From an uncultured Rhodospirillales bacterium (GTDB lineage: Bacteria > Pseudomonadota > Alphaproteobacteria > Rhodospirillales > UBA2165): a stretch of 51,383 nt of DNA. The stretch covers positions 1 to 51,383 of the forward strand of contig CAJQSN010000028.1 of assembly GCA_905614355.1 (NCBI GenBank), written 5' to 3'. The notes under the pieces are model-generated. The model worked only from the letters and a program-made list of their open reading frames with translations. It ran no database searches and was not told the DNA's origin. The translations under genes and the position numbers were made by a program. The first letter of the stretch is position 1. The number at the start of each line of letters is the position of its first letter. Shown here in pieces: positions 36,055-46,987 of this stretch.

Positions 36055-37200
36055 TTAGAAAGCAACGTTAATTCCACCTATAATAGCAACACCTTTGTTA
36101 CTATTACCGGCAGTAAGTAGCTCGTCTTTCCAGTTTACGTCTTGGATAGTACCAAGAAGATCAACACCAGGTGACATAGCGTACTTCATACCTAAGCTAT
36201 ACTTCGTAACGGTATCATCACCAGTTACGGTTACAGACAATGGCATCACATACTTAAAATAGGCGCCGGAAAGTGTTATGTTTCCTTGAGCCCATTGAAC
36301 GCCATAGTTATAAGACTTGGCTTCCAGACTGCTGTCCGCGCCTGTAGTGGCCATTGAAATGCCCGCTGCATCGCTACCAGTAGCCCTAGTTTCTAAATAA
36401 CCAGCACCAAGCGTCCAAGCACCGAGTGTTGCATTACCACTTATTGTATAGTTGTCAGTTGAAGCGGTTCCAGCACTTATAGACCAAGTGGTGACTGAAG
36501 CATTAATTGTATTTGCACCCATCTTACCAGTATAATTAAGAGCAAGATCGACTTGACTGGATTCTGGAGAGTTTCCGCCATCTACAATCATAGCATTGTT
36601 ATTAGTGGTACTTGGTACCCAAGATCCACCAAGAGTGAAGCCTGAAAATGGTAGTGACGTGTAACGAATTTTCATGTGATCGCCACCGCCAATATTATTA
36701 CCAGCACCCGCACCAACTTTACTAGCAGCTGGTCTTACGATCCACTCAGATGCGTCAGGGCCAGTTATGCCGATTGCGCCAGTATGTGGAGCGCCTCTAT
36801 ACATGATTGCGGAAGCAGCAGATGCACTACCAATGGCAACAGTACCGAAATTACCGCCAACAGTTATAAAGCTTTGATCAATAGAAGCTGCGCTAGCTTG
36901 ATCCGTTTCAAGTTCAACAACAACACCGACATTAAGTCCGTTACTTGTTTTAGTGCTGCCTTTAAAATGAATCTCTGAATTCGTTTTAATGTCTCTAGCG
37001 GCATAAGAAGGCGATCCCGTACCTGCTACTCTATTTTCAAATTTAGTTGACTGAGTTGCATGACCGATTAACGCTTTATAACTACCAGAAATACCCAAGG
37101 ATACTTTTTTCGCCTTTGAAGCAGCCAACGTATCGGTTGACCCCAAAGCCAAAACACTTGCAGCTACGAGAGCTGAAGTAAGAAAGAGTGATTTTTTCAT
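36055..37200 (-). CDS. Outer-membrane porin (Gram-negative porin family)
   Basis: 381 residues. The signal peptide MKKSLFLTSALVAASVLALG is followed by cleavage near TLA-ASK. The mature part alternates polar and hydrophobic residues as in a beta-barrel (NGLNVGVVVELETDQ, TVAIGSASAASAIMYRG) and ends in INVAF with the C-terminal Phe recognised by BamA. AGGAG lies six bases before the ATG. It should form trimeric diffusion channels. A strong terminator follows and the composition is more Gly/Ser/Thr-rich than its neighbours, usual for an abundant porin. Confidence 0.92.
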   Translation of the reverse strand: MKKSLFLTSALVAASVLALGSTDTLAASKAKKVSLGISGSYKALIGHATQSTKFENRVAGTGSPSYAARDIKTNSEIHFKGSTKTSNGLNVGVVVELETDQASAASIDQSFITVGGNFGTVAIGSASAASAIMYRGAPHTGAIGITGPDASEWIVRPAASKVGAGAGNNIGGGDHMKIRYTSLPFSGFTLGGSWVPSTTNNNAMIVDGGNSPESSQVDLALNYTGKMGANTINASVTTWSISAGTASTDNYTISGNATLGAWTLGAGYLETRATGSDAAGISMATTGADSSLEAKSYNYGVQWAQGNITLSGAYFKYVMPLSVTVTGDDTVTKYSLGMKYAMSPGVDLLGTIQDVNWKDELLTAGNSNKGVAIIGGINVAF

Positions 37201-37622
37201 TTTCTTCTCCTAAATATTCCCCGGCCTTGAGACATTCGCTGCCTCGAAATAAAACAAATAACCGAGAAATTTCTTATGCTGCTATTAACCATGGTGGCCC
37301 TCCCGGGTCAACTGTCGCACGGCCCAAGTAGTGCGTTTAGTTTTAATGTGTTACTTTTATGCAACAACGGTGCGCAGCTAGCGGTACTAGTGATAAACGT
37401 TTTGTGGGGGTGTGATATATTTACAAACTTTGTGTTTGTTTTGTGGCTGAGCCCGTAGCCGTTTGGCTAAAATAAATTGGCTAGAGGTTTTTGTTTTATC
37501 AAATCACCCAATTTACTCTGAATTTTGGGTTGCTGAGTTATTGTTTAATGCTAATGTATAGTACAATCTATCTTTGGGGGCTTTAAAACATCAAAAGGCC
37601 TTAGTTTGGGATCACCAATTAA
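37201..37622. other. Divergent spacer between porin and DUF3576 gene
   Basis: 422 bp that must contain the porin promoter (minus strand) and that of the plus-strand operon leading to leuS. A 60-codon plus-strand frame at 37276-37458 has no ribosome-binding site and is not convincing. No repeat or RNA gene seen. Confidence 0.5.
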
Positions 37623-38171
37623 ATGTTAAAATGTTTTTATAAGCTTACTTGTGTCAAAATAAAGTATTTCAGGATTAGTGGTCTAGTGGTTGTTTTGGCC
37701 TCGGGAATTATTTTAATTTCTTGTGCAGGTCTAGAGTTACCGAAACCAGACCCCGCTCAGGAAGAGCCGAAAAGAGAGACGATTTTTGGTGATGGGGGGA
37801 TCGGCCTGTTTGGCAACAACAGCGCGCGCAGCGACGGCGGCGGTCCTTCTATTGGTGTTAATGTGTTTTTATGGCGCGCAACACTAGACACACTGTCGCT
37901 TTGGCCCATCAGTTCTGCGGACCCTTTTGGCGGTGTCATTCTTACAGATTGGTATTCCACGCCTCAGGCGCCCAAAGAACGATTTAAAATGAATGTTTAT
38001 ATTCTAGATAGGGCACTAAGGTCCGACGGTGTTAGGGTCTCGGTGTTTAGACAGTCTCGTGACGCCAATAATAACTGGCAAAGCTTACCCGTGCAGCCCG
38101 GAACCTCAACAAAAATTGAGGACGCCATTCTCACGAGAGCGCGCCAATTTCGCGGCAGTGTTAGAAAATAG
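37623..38171 (+). CDS. DUF3576 lipoprotein
   Basis: 182 residues. A lipoprotein signal peptide with lipobox LISC (Cys34) is followed by a Pro/Glu-rich linker and the DUF3576 core: GVNVFLWRATLDTLSLWPIS, ADPFGGVILTDWYSTPQAP and YILDRALRSDGVRVSVFRQ. This domain is found almost only in alphaproteobacteria just before leuS; its function is unknown, and the neighbouring lptE suggests an envelope role. Separated from leuS by 57 bp. Confidence 0.9.
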   Translation: MLKCFYKLTCVKIKYFRISGLVVVLASGIILISCAGLELPKPDPAQEEPKRETIFGDGGIGLFGNNSARSDGGGPSIGVNVFLWRATLDTLSLWPISSADPFGGVILTDWYSTPQAPKERFKMNVYILDRALRSDGVRVSVFRQSRDANNNWQSLPVQPGTSTKIEDAILTRARQFRGSVRK

Positions 38172-38228
38172 GCAAAAATTTTTACAATACTTGCCTCAGG
38201 GGTGGGTTCTAAGAGACAAGAGGGCTCT

Positions 38229-40793
38229 ATGACACGTTATAATTTCAAGGAATCAGAGGCCCGTTGGCAAAAAAAATGGCAGGAAAAAAAGTCATTTGAG
38301 GTTTCAGAGGATAAGACACGGCCCAAATATTACGTTTTAGAAATGTTTCCCTACCCGTCGGGACGCATTCACATGGGCCACGTGCGCAATTATACGCTTG
38401 GCGACCTCGTTGCGCGTTACAAACGTGCTAAAGGCTTTAACGTCCTTCATCCAATGGGGTGGGATGCCTTCGGTCTCCCGGCAGAAAATGCAGCGCTTGC
38501 GAACAACATCGCGCCGGATGAGTGGACCAAACAAAACATAGATACAATGCGTAATCAATTAAAATCAATGGGCCTTTCATATGATTGGACCAGAGAGTTT
38601 GCAACATGTTCACCGGATTACTACGCGCACGAGCAAAAAATGTTTATAGACTTTATTAATGCGGGTTTGGCATATCGAAAAAAATCGTGGGTGAATTGGG
38701 ACCCACAGGAAAAAACAGTCCTGGCAAATGAACAAGTGATCGATGGTCGAGGTTGGAGGTCTGGCGTACAGGTTGAAAAAAAAGAGCTGACGCAGTGGTT
38801 TCTGAAAATTACAGAGTATGCAGACGATCTCCTCAATTCAGTTAAAGCTCTCGATGGCTGGCCAGAACGCGTTCGCGTTATGCAAGAAAATTGGATCGGG
38901 CGTTCCGAGGGGATGAGAATTAAATTCGAGCTTGCTGGTCGAGAAGATTACATTGAAGTTTTCACCACACGCGCCGACACATTATTTGGAGCATCATTTT
39001 GTGCCTTATCCGCCCACCACCCGCTATCTAGACAACTAGCAGAAAAAAGCCCCGGTTTAGCAGCCTTTATCGTCGAGTGTGACCGCCTGGGGACGAGCGA
39101 AGCAGCAATAGAAACAGCTGAGAAACAAGGGTTTGATACGGGCTTAAGGGTTGAGCACCCTCTCAAAAAAGGTAGCTTTCTTCCCGTCTATGTCGCCAAT
39201 TTTGTTTTAATGGAGTACGGAACCGGGGCAATCTTTGGCTGCCCGGCCCACGATCAAAGGGATCTTGATTTCGCACGGAAGTACGACTTGTCAGTTGTTC
39301 CTGTTGTCGCTCCCAAACACGCAGATGCCGAAACCTTTGAAGTTTTTGCGGAAGCTTACACGGGTGAGGGCGTCCATATTAACTCGGGTTTTTTAGATGG
39401 TAAAAAAACCGTAGAGGCTTTGGACCTGGTTAAGAAGAAGCTCGAAGCGCTTAAAATTGGAACACACGAAATAAATTATCGCCTGCGTGACTGGGGAATA
39501 TCGAGGCAACGCTACTGGGGGTGTCCAATCCCAATAATCAATTGCGATGGTTGTGGGCCGGTTACCGTTCCTGAAGACCAGTTGCCCGTTAAACTTCCAG
39601 AGGATATTAGTTTTGAAAAAGCGGGAAACCCACTAAAGAACCACCCAACATGGCAACACGTAAAATGTCCCGTTTGTAAAAAACCTGCATTCAGGGAAAC
39701 GGATACGTTTGATACGTTTTTTGAGTCATCGTGGTATTTTGCACGGTTTTGTTCGCCTCATTCAAGCCGGGGGCTCGAAAAAGACGCGGTGGACCATTGG
39801 ATGCCTGTGGATCAATATATAGGGGGTATTGAGCACGCAGTTTTACACCTCCTGTATTCGCGCTTTTTTACTCGAGCGTTGCAACGGTGTGGTTATGTGA
39901 ATGTAAAAGAACCCTTTGAAAATTTAATGACCCAAGGCATGATTTGTCATGAAACCTATCAAAACTCAGATGGGGTTTGGCTGTTACCAGAAGAAGTTAA
40001 AAAAGGGAAACACGGCAAATTTATATCGGCTCATGACGGTTCTATCGTTAAAAAAGGCCGGTCCGAGAAAATGAGTAAGTCAAAGAAGAATGTTGTTGAT
40101 CCAGAGGTAATTATTGGCGAATACGGCGCGGATACAGCACGTTTATTCATGTTGTCTGACAGCCCTCCCGATCGAGATCTTGACTGGACTGAAGCAGGTA
40201 TTGAGGGTGCTTGGCGGTACATAAACCGATTATGGCGAATGGTCTCGGAGCCAAAAATACCCCTAGGGGCAAAAGGGGCGCTAGCACCTAAAAACCTTAC
40301 AAAGGATATGAAAACAATCCAACGGGCTGTACATCAAACAATTTATAATGTTGGAGAGGATCTAGAGAAATTTCGCTTTAACAAAGCCATTGCCCGTGTT
40401 CGAGAGTTAACCAATAAATTGGACGCTATGACCGGAGAAGATGTTGGGGCGCCGTGGATGTATACTGTTGGAATAGAAACAGTCATAAGATTAATTGCGC
40501 CGATCATTCCGCATATAGCCGAGGAAATGTGGCAGGAACTGGGACATGCGACGCTGGTGACAGAGACGGCCTGGCCCGACTATGATAAATTAATGTTAGT
40601 TGAAAACACTGTTGTTGTGGGTATTCAGGTAAACGGAAAAATTAGAGGAACCGTGGAGTTGCCAACAGATTGCGATCAAGCAACCGCTGAAAAAATCGGT
40701 TTAACGCTGGGACCAGTTATGGCGGCAATAGGAGCTAAGAAAATTCGGAAAATTATATTTGTAGCCAATAGGATTTTAAATGTTGTGGTGTAA
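38229..40793 (+). CDS. leuS: Leucyl-tRNA synthetase
   Basis: 854 residues, normal length. HIGH-type motif [19 protein letters not shown] near residue 39, the CP1 editing domain with [13 protein letters not shown], a zinc-like segment CPVCKKPAF, the KMSKS motif [14 protein letters not shown] and the anticodon-binding C-terminus ending [14 protein letters not shown]. The ATG at 38229 with AGAGGG upstream is preferred; the frame extends nine codons further. It charges tRNA-Leu. lptE starts inside its last codons (14-bp overlap). Confidence 0.97.
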   Translation: MTRYNFKESEARWQKKWQEKKSFEVSEDKTRPKYYVLEMFPYPSGRIHMGHVRNYTLGDLVARYKRAKGFNVLHPMGWDAFGLPAENAALANNIAPDEWTKQNIDTMRNQLKSMGLSYDWTREFATCSPDYYAHEQKMFIDFINAGLAYRKKSWVNWDPQEKTVLANEQVIDGRGWRSGVQVEKKELTQWFLKITEYADDLLNSVKALDGWPERVRVMQENWIGRSEGMRIKFELAGREDYIEVFTTRADTLFGASFCALSAHHPLSRQLAEKSPGLAAFIVECDRLGTSEAAIETAEKQGFDTGLRVEHPLKKGSFLPVYVANFVLMEYGTGAIFGCPAHDQRDLDFARKYDLSVVPVVAPKHADAETFEVFAEAYTGEGVHINSGFLDGKKTVEALDLVKKKLEALKIGTHEINYRLRDWGISRQRYWGCPIPIINCDGCGPVTVPEDQLPVKLPEDISFEKAGNPLKNHPTWQHVKCPVCKKPAFRETDTFDTFFESSWYFARFCSPHSSRGLEKDAVDHWMPVDQYIGGIEHAVLHLLYSRFFTRALQRCGYVNVKEPFENLMTQGMICHETYQNSDGVWLLPEEVKKGKHGKFISAHDGSIVKKGRSEKMSKSKKNVVDPEVIIGEYGADTARLFMLSDSPPDRDLDWTEAGIEGAWRYINRLWRMVSEPKIPLGAKGALAPKNLTKDMKTIQRAVHQTIYNVGEDLEKFRFNKAIARVRELTNKLDAMTGEDVGAPWMYTVGIETVIRLIAPIIPHIAEEMWQELGHATLVTETAWPDYDKLMLVENTVVVGIQVNGKIRGTVELPTDCDQATAEKIGLTLGPVMAAIGAKKIRKIIFVANRILNVVV

Positions 40794-41301
40794 AAGAACT
40801 CGGATAATTTGTAGCTTAGTAATTATTTCGGCGTGTGGCTTTCAACCTGTTTTAAAAAAAGGCGCGACGTCTTTGCTAGAAAGTGAGATGCGTTATATCG
40901 AGATTACCCCAATTGCAGATCGAATTGGTCAAATGCTGCGGAGCCATCTAGTTCAAGAGATAACACCATTAGGTAAATCACTTACTACTAAGTATAGACT
41001 AAGGGTAACATTAAAAGAGACTAAGCAAAACTTGGCAATTAAGAAATCCGAGGTTGCGACAAGGGCCAATCTTTATTTTGTCGCGATATATGAATTAACG
41101 ATGAAATCAAATGGGCGACTGCTGGTCAAAGGTCAAAGTCACATGACAACCAGTTTTAATATCTTAGCGGAACCGTTTAGTACAATGGTGGCAGAGAAAA
41201 ATGCTCGTGCTAGAGCGGTTCGAGAAATAAGTTTAGACATAGGCCTTAAAACAGCGAGTTTTTTTAGAACGAATAATAGTTGGGGTAAAAAGCCCGCGTG
41301 A
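40780..41301 (+). CDS. lptE: LPS-assembly lipoprotein LptE
   Basis: 173 residues. A short signal peptide ends in lipobox ISAC, followed by GFQPVL, the typical LptE start. The fold matches by pattern: [20 protein letters not shown] and [18 protein letters not shown] with an amphipathic C-terminal helix. It plugs the LptD barrel in the outer membrane to deliver LPS. It overlaps leuS by 14 bp and holA by 4 bp; leuS-lptE-holA is a widespread proteobacterial order. Confidence 0.9.
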   Translation: MLWCKRTRIICSLVIISACGFQPVLKKGATSLLESEMRYIEITPIADRIGQMLRSHLVQEITPLGKSLTTKYRLRVTLKETKQNLAIKKSEVATRANLYFVAIYELTMKSNGRLLVKGQSHMTTSFNILAEPFSTMVAEKNARARAVREISLDIGLKTASFFRTNNSWGKKPA

Positions 41302-42314
41302 AATTTAACGGGAAACAACTCGCTAGTTTTTTAAAGGTGCCGGACCCCTCCTTTCGAGTTATTTTATGCTATGGCTCAGACCAGGGTTTAGTACATGAGC
41401 GAACCCAAGCCCTGTTAAAAACTAAAGTCGAAGATCCCAATGACCCGTTTCGCGTGAGCCATTTAACGGGCGGAGAAATTAAAAAGGATCCAACCCGCCT
41501 GTATGACGAAATATCTACACAATCGCTAATTGGTGGAGAGCGGGTTATTTTAATTAAGCTTGGGGGGGAGGATATTGCAAAACACGTCGGTTCTTGTCTC
41601 GAAGACCACGATTCGCCGTTAATTATAATAGAGGCCGGATCATTGGGGCCAAAATCACCGCTCCGGAAGCTGGTAGAAAAAAATAAAAATGCGATCACTA
41701 TAGCCAGCTATTTAGATGATGCACATGGTCTAAGTAAATTGATCGATACAATGGTTAGAGAAAGCGGGAAAATAATTGCCCGGGAAGGAAAAAACTATTT
41801 AATTAATAACATTGGCTCGGATCGATTGGTTTCGAGATCAGAACTAGATAAACTTATAACTTATATGGGTGTAGATACAGAAATTACATTAAATGACGTG
41901 CTAGCAATTGTGGGGGATAATGGAGCGTTTTCACTCGATAAAATTACATATCCCGTTGCAAGTGGCAATCACCTAGAAACTGAAATAAATCTGCAGCGAG
42001 CCTTTAAAGAAGGTCAAACACCAATAACAGTATTAAGGGCGACTATACGGCATTTTTATAAATTGCAGCTTGCCTTAAGCTATATGGAAAAGGGCCAAAC
42101 ACCGCGCGATGCCTTGCGGGCGATTAAACCACCGATTATGTACTTGTTTGTTGACCAGTTTATTCAGCAGTTAGAAAAATGGTCTGGGCCTAAAATAGAC
42201 AGGGCTTTGGCTCTATTATTGGATGCCGAGATAAAGTGTAAAACCACAGGGTTCCCTGTAAAAGCGGTTTGTGGTCGGGCGTTGATGAGCCTTTCACAGG
42301 CTGTTAGAAAATAG
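41298..42314 (+). CDS. holA: DNA polymerase III delta subunit
   Basis: 338 residues starting at GTG, which overlaps the lptE stop (GTGA). VILCYGSDQGLVHERTQALL near the N-terminus and QSLIGGERVILIKLG are typical of domains I-II; domain III includes NLQRAFKEGQTPITVLRATI and the C-terminal KTTGFPVKAVCGRALMSLSQ. HolA opens the beta clamp as part of the clamp loader. Convergent with parB. Confidence 0.93.
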   Translation: MKFNGKQLASFLKVPDPSFRVILCYGSDQGLVHERTQALLKTKVEDPNDPFRVSHLTGGEIKKDPTRLYDEISTQSLIGGERVILIKLGGEDIAKHVGSCLEDHDSPLIIIEAGSLGPKSPLRKLVEKNKNAITIASYLDDAHGLSKLIDTMVRESGKIIAREGKNYLINNIGSDRLVSRSELDKLITYMGVDTEITLNDVLAIVGDNGAFSLDKITYPVASGNHLETEINLQRAFKEGQTPITVLRATIRHFYKLQLALSYMEKGQTPRDALRAIKPPIMYLFVDQFIQQLEKWSGPKIDRALALLLDAEIKCKTTGFPVKAVCGRALMSLSQAVRK

Positions 42315-42482
42315 TTTCTAAATCTTGATGTTTTACCGAGTTGTTACGTGTAACAATTCATGTACGGCTGTTTTAATACCCCCGTATTATACCCCAAAAC
42401 ATACCTCCGTTGTTAGCTCTAAAAAATTGCGCCGCCGCCGCTCAACCAAAAAAACACACCGCATGGGAAAAACCTGTCAAAT

Positions 42483-43409
42483 CTATTCGGAGGGCCGCTT
42501 GCCGTGCTTTCCATTGCTTAATATGTGCAAAACACCGTCTAGTTGTTCCAGGGTTTTATAGGTAACCTTTAGATTACCACCGCCCATGTGAAAATCAATT
42601 TCTACATTCAAGCCAAGTAACTTGGCCAACTCTTTTTCAAGAGATAAAATATTGGGGTCCTTACTTCGACCAGATAGGGCGTTTTTCTTGCCGGGTGTCA
42701 CCACACTATGACTAGCGCCTTTGCACAGTTTTTCAGTTTGTCGAACATTTAAACCAAGGCTTATAACTTTTTTAGCGAGATTAACGGGATCCTCCGCATT
42801 CAACAATGCGCGCGCATGTCCTGCGGTCAGATCTCCCGCGCGCAACATCTCTTTGATGGAACCTGGTAAATTCAACAACCGAATTATATTGCTCACATAC
42901 GGGCGACTTTTTCCTAGTATTTTTGCAATATCATCTTGACTGTGATTAAATTCATCAGCAAGCCGCCTAAAACCCTCGGCCTCGTCTAAAGATGAAAGGT
43001 TTTCTCGTTGAAGGTTTTCGACCAGGCCGATCTCCAGTGCTTCCCCATCCGAAAATTTTCGCAGCACTATAGGAACTTCATGGAGCTTAGCCAGTTGCGC
43101 AGCACGCCACCGCCTCTCACCCGCAATTATTTCATAGGCTCCAGTCTTGTCCGGGTGGCTCCGCACCAAAATTGGCTGCAAAACGCCATGTACCCCAATA
43201 GAATCGGCAAGCTCCCTAAGTTCAGGAGAACTAAATTTCTGGCGGGGCTGAAAACGCCCTGGATAGATCTTTTCGATCGGTGACATCTGCCTTGAATTTA
43301 TCACAAGAGCATCAGAAGACGCGTTTTGACCCATAACAGCAGAAATGGGGCTGGTACCAAGAAGGGCAGAAAGCCCTTTACCAAGGTGTTTTTTAGGCGT
43401 TTTTGTCAT
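42483..43409 (-). CDS. parB: Chromosome-partitioning protein ParB
   Basis: 308 residues. The CTPase/ParB N-terminal domain has IYPGRFQPRQKFSSPELREL and the GERRWRAAQLAKLHEVPIVL box, then LIENLQRENL-like GLVENLQRENLSSLDEAEGF. The helix-turn-helix is in SRPYVSNIIRLLNLP, and the dimerisation tail lies after a linker. It loads on the parS sites at 44850, 44924 and 46967, spreads as a CTP clamp and interacts with ParA. It overlaps parA by 17 bp. Confidence 0.96.
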   Translation of the reverse strand: MTKTPKKHLGKGLSALLGTSPISAVMGQNASSDALVINSRQMSPIEKIYPGRFQPRQKFSSPELRELADSIGVHGVLQPILVRSHPDKTGAYEIIAGERRWRAAQLAKLHEVPIVLRKFSDGEALEIGLVENLQRENLSSLDEAEGFRRLADEFNHSQDDIAKILGKSRPYVSNIIRLLNLPGSIKEMLRAGDLTAGHARALLNAEDPVNLAKKVISLGLNVRQTEKLCKGASHSVVTPGKKNALSGRSKDPNILSLEKELAKLLGLNVEIDFHMGGGNLKVTYKTLEQLDGVLHILSNGKHGKRPSE

Positions 43410-44256
43410 TATTTAAATTACTCACAATTTTTTCACGCTTTAACACCTCGCTTGCAAGGTGAATATAAGCCTGCGATCCAGCACAACCAACATCATAAAG
43501 AAGCACAGGCTTTCCATACGATGGAGCCTCAGAGACCCGCACATTTCGAGGAATAACTGTATCATATACAATTGCACCAAAGAACTCGCGCACATCTGAC
43601 GCAACAGCCTCTGATAAATTATTTCTCGCATCAAACATAGTTAGCACTATACCTTGAATCTCAAGGGTGGGATTATAAGACGTCTTTATGCGCTCAATCG
43701 TTCGCACTAAGTGGCTTAAGCCTTCAAGAGCAAAAAATTCGCATTGCATTGGAACCAAAACAGCGTCTGCTGCACTCAGAGCATTAATCGTTAACAACCC
43801 TAGGGCGGGAGGACAATCTATGAAAATATAGTCATAACTATCCAGCGACCCTATCAGAGCCTCTTTTAGACGAAACAACCGGTTTTCCACCTCTATAAGC
43901 TCAATTTCGGCGCCGGACAAATCCACACCTGACGAAACAATAGACAAGCCGGGAACCTGTGTTTCTAGAACAGCCGTATCAAGATCCGCCTCGCCGATCA
44001 TAACATGGTAAGCATTTATCTGCCTTTCTGAGTGTTCAACACCCAGACCCGTACTAGCATTCCCTTGGGGGTCTAAATCCAAAACCAAAACGCGCTTACC
44101 AACCGCCGCTATTGCTGTTGCAAGGTTAATTGTAGTCGTTGTTTTCCCAACGCCGCCTTTTTGATTTGCTACAGCTATTACCCGGGCATTCTGGCCTAAA
44201 TTTATCTCGGCACCAGATTTACAACCTAAACTTGCACTCTCTTTATCATTGATCAC
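43393..44256 (-). CDS. parA: Chromosome-partitioning ATPase ParA (Soj)
   Basis: 287 residues. Deviant Walker A KGGVGKTT lies at residues 33-40 after a 25-residue N-terminal extension. DLDPQGNASTGLG (Walker A'), DYIFIDCPPALGLLTINAL (Walker B) and VLVPMQCEFFALEGL follow. It makes an ATP-dependent gradient on the nucleoid that pulls ParB-parS complexes. It overlaps rsmG by 11 bp and parB by 17 bp, so the three are co-translated. Confidence 0.96.
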   Translation of the reverse strand: MINDKESASLGCKSGAEINLGQNARVIAVANQKGGVGKTTTTINLATAIAAVGKRVLVLDLDPQGNASTGLGVEHSERQINAYHVMIGEADLDTAVLETQVPGLSIVSSGVDLSGAEIELIEVENRLFRLKEALIGSLDSYDYIFIDCPPALGLLTINALSAADAVLVPMQCEFFALEGLSHLVRTIERIKTSYNPTLEIQGIVLTMFDARNNLSEAVASDVREFFGAIVYDTVIPRNVRVSEAPSYGKPVLLYDVGCAGSQAYIHLASEVLKREKIVSNLNNDKNA

Positions 44257-44905
44257 GAGGCGAAAGATTCCTTATTTCTAATAAAACTCCATACGAGGGC
44301 TGCCTATAGAGGACACCCCTTATCTCTAACTCTTTAGCGTTAGATGGATGAATTGTAACGTCCATATTCCACCTTTTTCTTGACTGGGTCAATTCTTGTT
44401 CGTAACTCTCTCCTTTTAAAAACAAACACCGGCCCCCATTTGCCAAAAGCGGGTGGCTCATTAACAACAGCGCGTCCAACGAAGCAAGCGCTCTCGCGGT
44501 TATGTAGTTTGCTGAGTTTAACTCGGGGTACTCTTCAACTCGTCCTACAAAAACCGCGGCGCAGCTCGCCGTTTGGCGCGCCACCTCTTTTAAAAAGCTA
44601 CATTTTTTTTGATTTGACTCAACTAAGACAACATCCGCCACACCCAGAATTGATAGCACTAGGCCCGGAAACCCGGCACCACTGCCCAAATCAACTAACC
44701 TCGGTTGTTTGCCTGAAACGTGCGAAAACACTTGTGCCGAGTCAAACATGTGCCGCCGCCAAACATCTTTTAATGAACCCGGGCTAACCAGGTTAATGTG
44801 TTCCTGCCATTTTGTCAGCAAAGAGACATAAAGAGATAGCTTATCATAGGTTTCACGTGAAACACCCGCTGCATCACAAAATCCCGGCCCAGATAAATAT
44901 TCCAT
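44246..44905 (-). CDS. rsmG: 16S rRNA (guanine-527-N7)-methyltransferase
   Basis: 219 residues. The SAM-binding motif is VDLGSGAGFPGLVLSILG and the conserved YKLL-like region around LVESNQKKCSFLKEVARQT follows; FTARALASL-like YITARALASLDALL completes the pattern. It methylates 16S rRNA G527. The codons for GVSRET near the N-terminus contain a parS site (44850-44865), as known for gidB/rsmG in other bacteria. Confidence 0.95.
   Translation of the reverse strand: MEYLSGPGFCDAAGVSRETYDKLSLYVSLLTKWQEHINLVSPGSLKDVWRRHMFDSAQVFSHVSGKQPRLVDLGSGAGFPGLVLSILGVADVVLVESNQKKCSFLKEVARQTASCAAVFVGRVEEYPELNSANYITARALASLDALLLMSHPLLANGGRCLFLKGESYEQELTQSRKRWNMDVTIHPSNAKELEIRGVLYRQPSYGVLLEIRNLSPRDQ
44850..44865. 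promoter_or_regulatory. parS site 1, inside rsmG
   Basis: The palindrome GTTTCACGTGAAAC (44851-44864) is the canonical ParB-binding site. It encodes part of VSRET in rsmG. Confidence 0.9.
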
Positions 44906-44923
44906 TGCCCCTAAGCCTTTAAT

Positions 44924-44939
44924 TGTTTCACGTGAAACA
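44924..44939. promoter_or_regulatory. parS site 2, rsmG-mnmG spacer
   Basis: TGTTTCACGTGAAACA, a perfect 16-bp palindrome and the best of the three sites; it lies just upstream of the rsmG start. Confidence 0.93.
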
Positions 44940-44949
44940 CCAGAAACCT

Positions 44950-46833
44950 TTACGCAGCGTTTTTTGCCGTTTTACGCACAAAGCCCAAAAGCGCTGTCAG
45001 CGCCGCAGGGGTGACGCCAGAAATCCGGGCGGCCGCACCAAGCGTTGTTGGTCTGGCCTCCTTTAACTTCCCCCTAACCTCATTTGAAAGCCCGCCAATC
45101 AAGTCAAAGTCTATGCCGCCTGGTATCAACAGCGACTCATCGTTTCGAAACGCCCTAACATCCGTCTCCTGGCGCCCCATATACCCCGAATAACGACCCA
45201 TAATTTCTATCTGCTCGCAAATCACAGCCGGAAGGCCTGACATTTCCGGCCATATCTGGCCAACCAGGACCATATCAACTTCGGAGTATCTTAGCAGCTC
45301 AATGACATTTCTGCGGACCCCGTCCTGGGTTATTTTAACCCCCAGCTTAGCCAGCTCGCTGGGTGTTTTATTTAAGGTTTTTGCTAAATTTATCGCTTTT
45401 TTTAGAACGAGGGCTTTCTTATCAAAGAACAACTTCCGGTCAGGCCCAACACAACCCACATCTATCCCTTTAGGCGTTAGTCTCTGATCGGCGTTATCCG
45501 CCCGCAGTTGTAGTCGATATTCTGCTCGCGATGTAAACATTCGATATGGTTCAGCGGTTCCCAGGGTGACCAAGTCATCAATAAGCACCCCTATGTAGGC
45601 ATCCGCTCTATCGATAGTGACTGCAGGCTGATCATTAGCTGCACGCGCTGCATTTATTCCAGCCACAACGCCCTGTGCACCGGCTTCTTCGTAGCCCGTG
45701 GTCCCGTTAATCTGACCAGCCAAATAAAGGCCGGAAACTCGGACCGTTTCCAGCGTGGGGTTGAGCTCTCTCGGATCTATATAATCATATTCTATCGCAT
45801 AACCCGGCTGCGTCATAGTCGCGGCCTCCAACCCGGGTATTGTTTTTAGCATCTCTACTTGAATGTCTCTTGGCAGAGAGGTTGAAATACCGTTGGGGTA
45901 AACAATATCACTATCGAGACCCTCCGGCTCCAGAAATATTTGGTGGCGATTGCGATCCGCAAACCGAACCACTTTATCCTCAATCGAGGGACAATACCTT
46001 GGCCCCATTCCCTGAATTTGCCCTGAATACAACGGTGCGCGGTCTAGGTTAGCAGAAATAAGGGCGTGCGTCGCTTTTGTAGTTTCAGTTATATAACAAG
46101 AAATTTGTTGCGTGGTAATTTTCTCAGTCAGATACGAAAACGGCTGTGGGACATCGTCACCAGGCTGTTCAACCAAAGAGCTCCAGTCAATCGTTTTTCC
46201 GTCCAACCTGGGCGGGGTTCCGGTTTTCAGGCGCCCCAAACGAAACCCTAACCGCAGAAACGTAGAGGACAATCCCAAAGACGGAGCCTCGTTCACACGC
46301 CCTGCCGGAAACTTATCTTCGCCAATGTGAATAAGCCCCCTTAAAAACGTTCCGGTTGTTATTATGACTTTTGGCGCGAGCAGCTCCATTCCGGTGCTGG
46401 TTTTTAAGCCGATTAAATTATCTTCTTTATCAAACAACAAATCCTCTGCCGAGCCCGCCCGCATGAAAAGATTTTTTTGCAATGACAACAACTTAAACAC
46501 AGCCTTACGATAAAGCTTTCGATCCGCCTGTGCCCGGGGACCCCTAACAGCCGGGCCTTTACTTTGATTAAGCACACGAAATTGAATTCCACTCTGATCA
46601 ATCGCTCTTCCCATAACCCCATCGAGAGCATCAATTTCACGGACCAGCTGCCCCTTGGCCAGCCCACCAATTGCCGGATTACACGACATCTCGCCAATCG
46701 TATCTAACGAGTTTGTTAACAATAACGTGCGCGCTCCTACACGGGCCGCGGCGGCGGCGGCCTCAGTCCCAGCATGGCCACCACCAACAACTATAACGTC
46801 AAAACTTTGGTTAAATTTTCCGTGTTTTTTCAT
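44950..46833 (-). CDS. mnmG: tRNA uridine 5-carboxymethylaminomethyl modification enzyme MnmG
   Basis: 627 residues, normal length. The FAD-binding N-terminus has [20 protein letters not shown]; signature stretches include [19 protein letters not shown] and [13 protein letters not shown], and [20 protein letters not shown]. With MnmE it makes (c)mnm5U34 in tRNAs read at wobble positions. Downstream of mnmE across a 154-bp gap with a parS site. Confidence 0.97.
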   Translation of the reverse strand: MKKHGKFNQSFDVIVVGGGHAGTEAAAAAARVGARTLLLTNSLDTIGEMSCNPAIGGLAKGQLVREIDALDGVMGRAIDQSGIQFRVLNQSKGPAVRGPRAQADRKLYRKAVFKLLSLQKNLFMRAGSAEDLLFDKEDNLIGLKTSTGMELLAPKVIITTGTFLRGLIHIGEDKFPAGRVNEAPSLGLSSTFLRLGFRLGRLKTGTPPRLDGKTIDWSSLVEQPGDDVPQPFSYLTEKITTQQISCYITETTKATHALISANLDRAPLYSGQIQGMGPRYCPSIEDKVVRFADRNRHQIFLEPEGLDSDIVYPNGISTSLPRDIQVEMLKTIPGLEAATMTQPGYAIEYDYIDPRELNPTLETVRVSGLYLAGQINGTTGYEEAGAQGVVAGINAARAANDQPAVTIDRADAYIGVLIDDLVTLGTAEPYRMFTSRAEYRLQLRADNADQRLTPKGIDVGCVGPDRKLFFDKKALVLKKAINLAKTLNKTPSELAKLGVKITQDGVRRNVIELLRYSEVDMVLVGQIWPEMSGLPAVICEQIEIMGRYSGYMGRQETDVRAFRNDESLLIPGGIDFDLIGGLSNEVRGKLKEARPTTLGAAARISGVTPAALTALLGFVRKTAKNAA

Positions 46834-46966
46834 CGCGCGCGAACTTACGGGGCCCAGAGCTTTAAGTCAATTGTGGTGACATTCTCTTTACGGAAATCTC
46901 TATGATAAAAATACTAACTATTTTGTTGGTTACAGCGATAAATGTTCTATGAAAAATTTTTATCGC

Positions 46967-46982
46967 CGTTTCACGTGAAACA
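46967..46982. promoter_or_regulatory. parS site 3, mnmG-mnmE spacer
   Basis: GTTTCACGTGAAAC (46968-46981) just after the mnmE stop, about 2.1 kb from site 1. Confidence 0.9.
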
Positions 46983-46987
46983 TTTTT

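Noticed and set aside
37276-37458. 60-codon frame in the porin upstream region
   Set aside because: No ribosome-binding site and it occupies the region needed for the porin promoter; translation does not resemble a protein family.
42325-42561. 78-codon frame overlapping the 3' end of parB
   Set aside because: Lies between convergent holA and parB and runs antisense into parB; basic, Cys-rich translation typical of a shadow frame.
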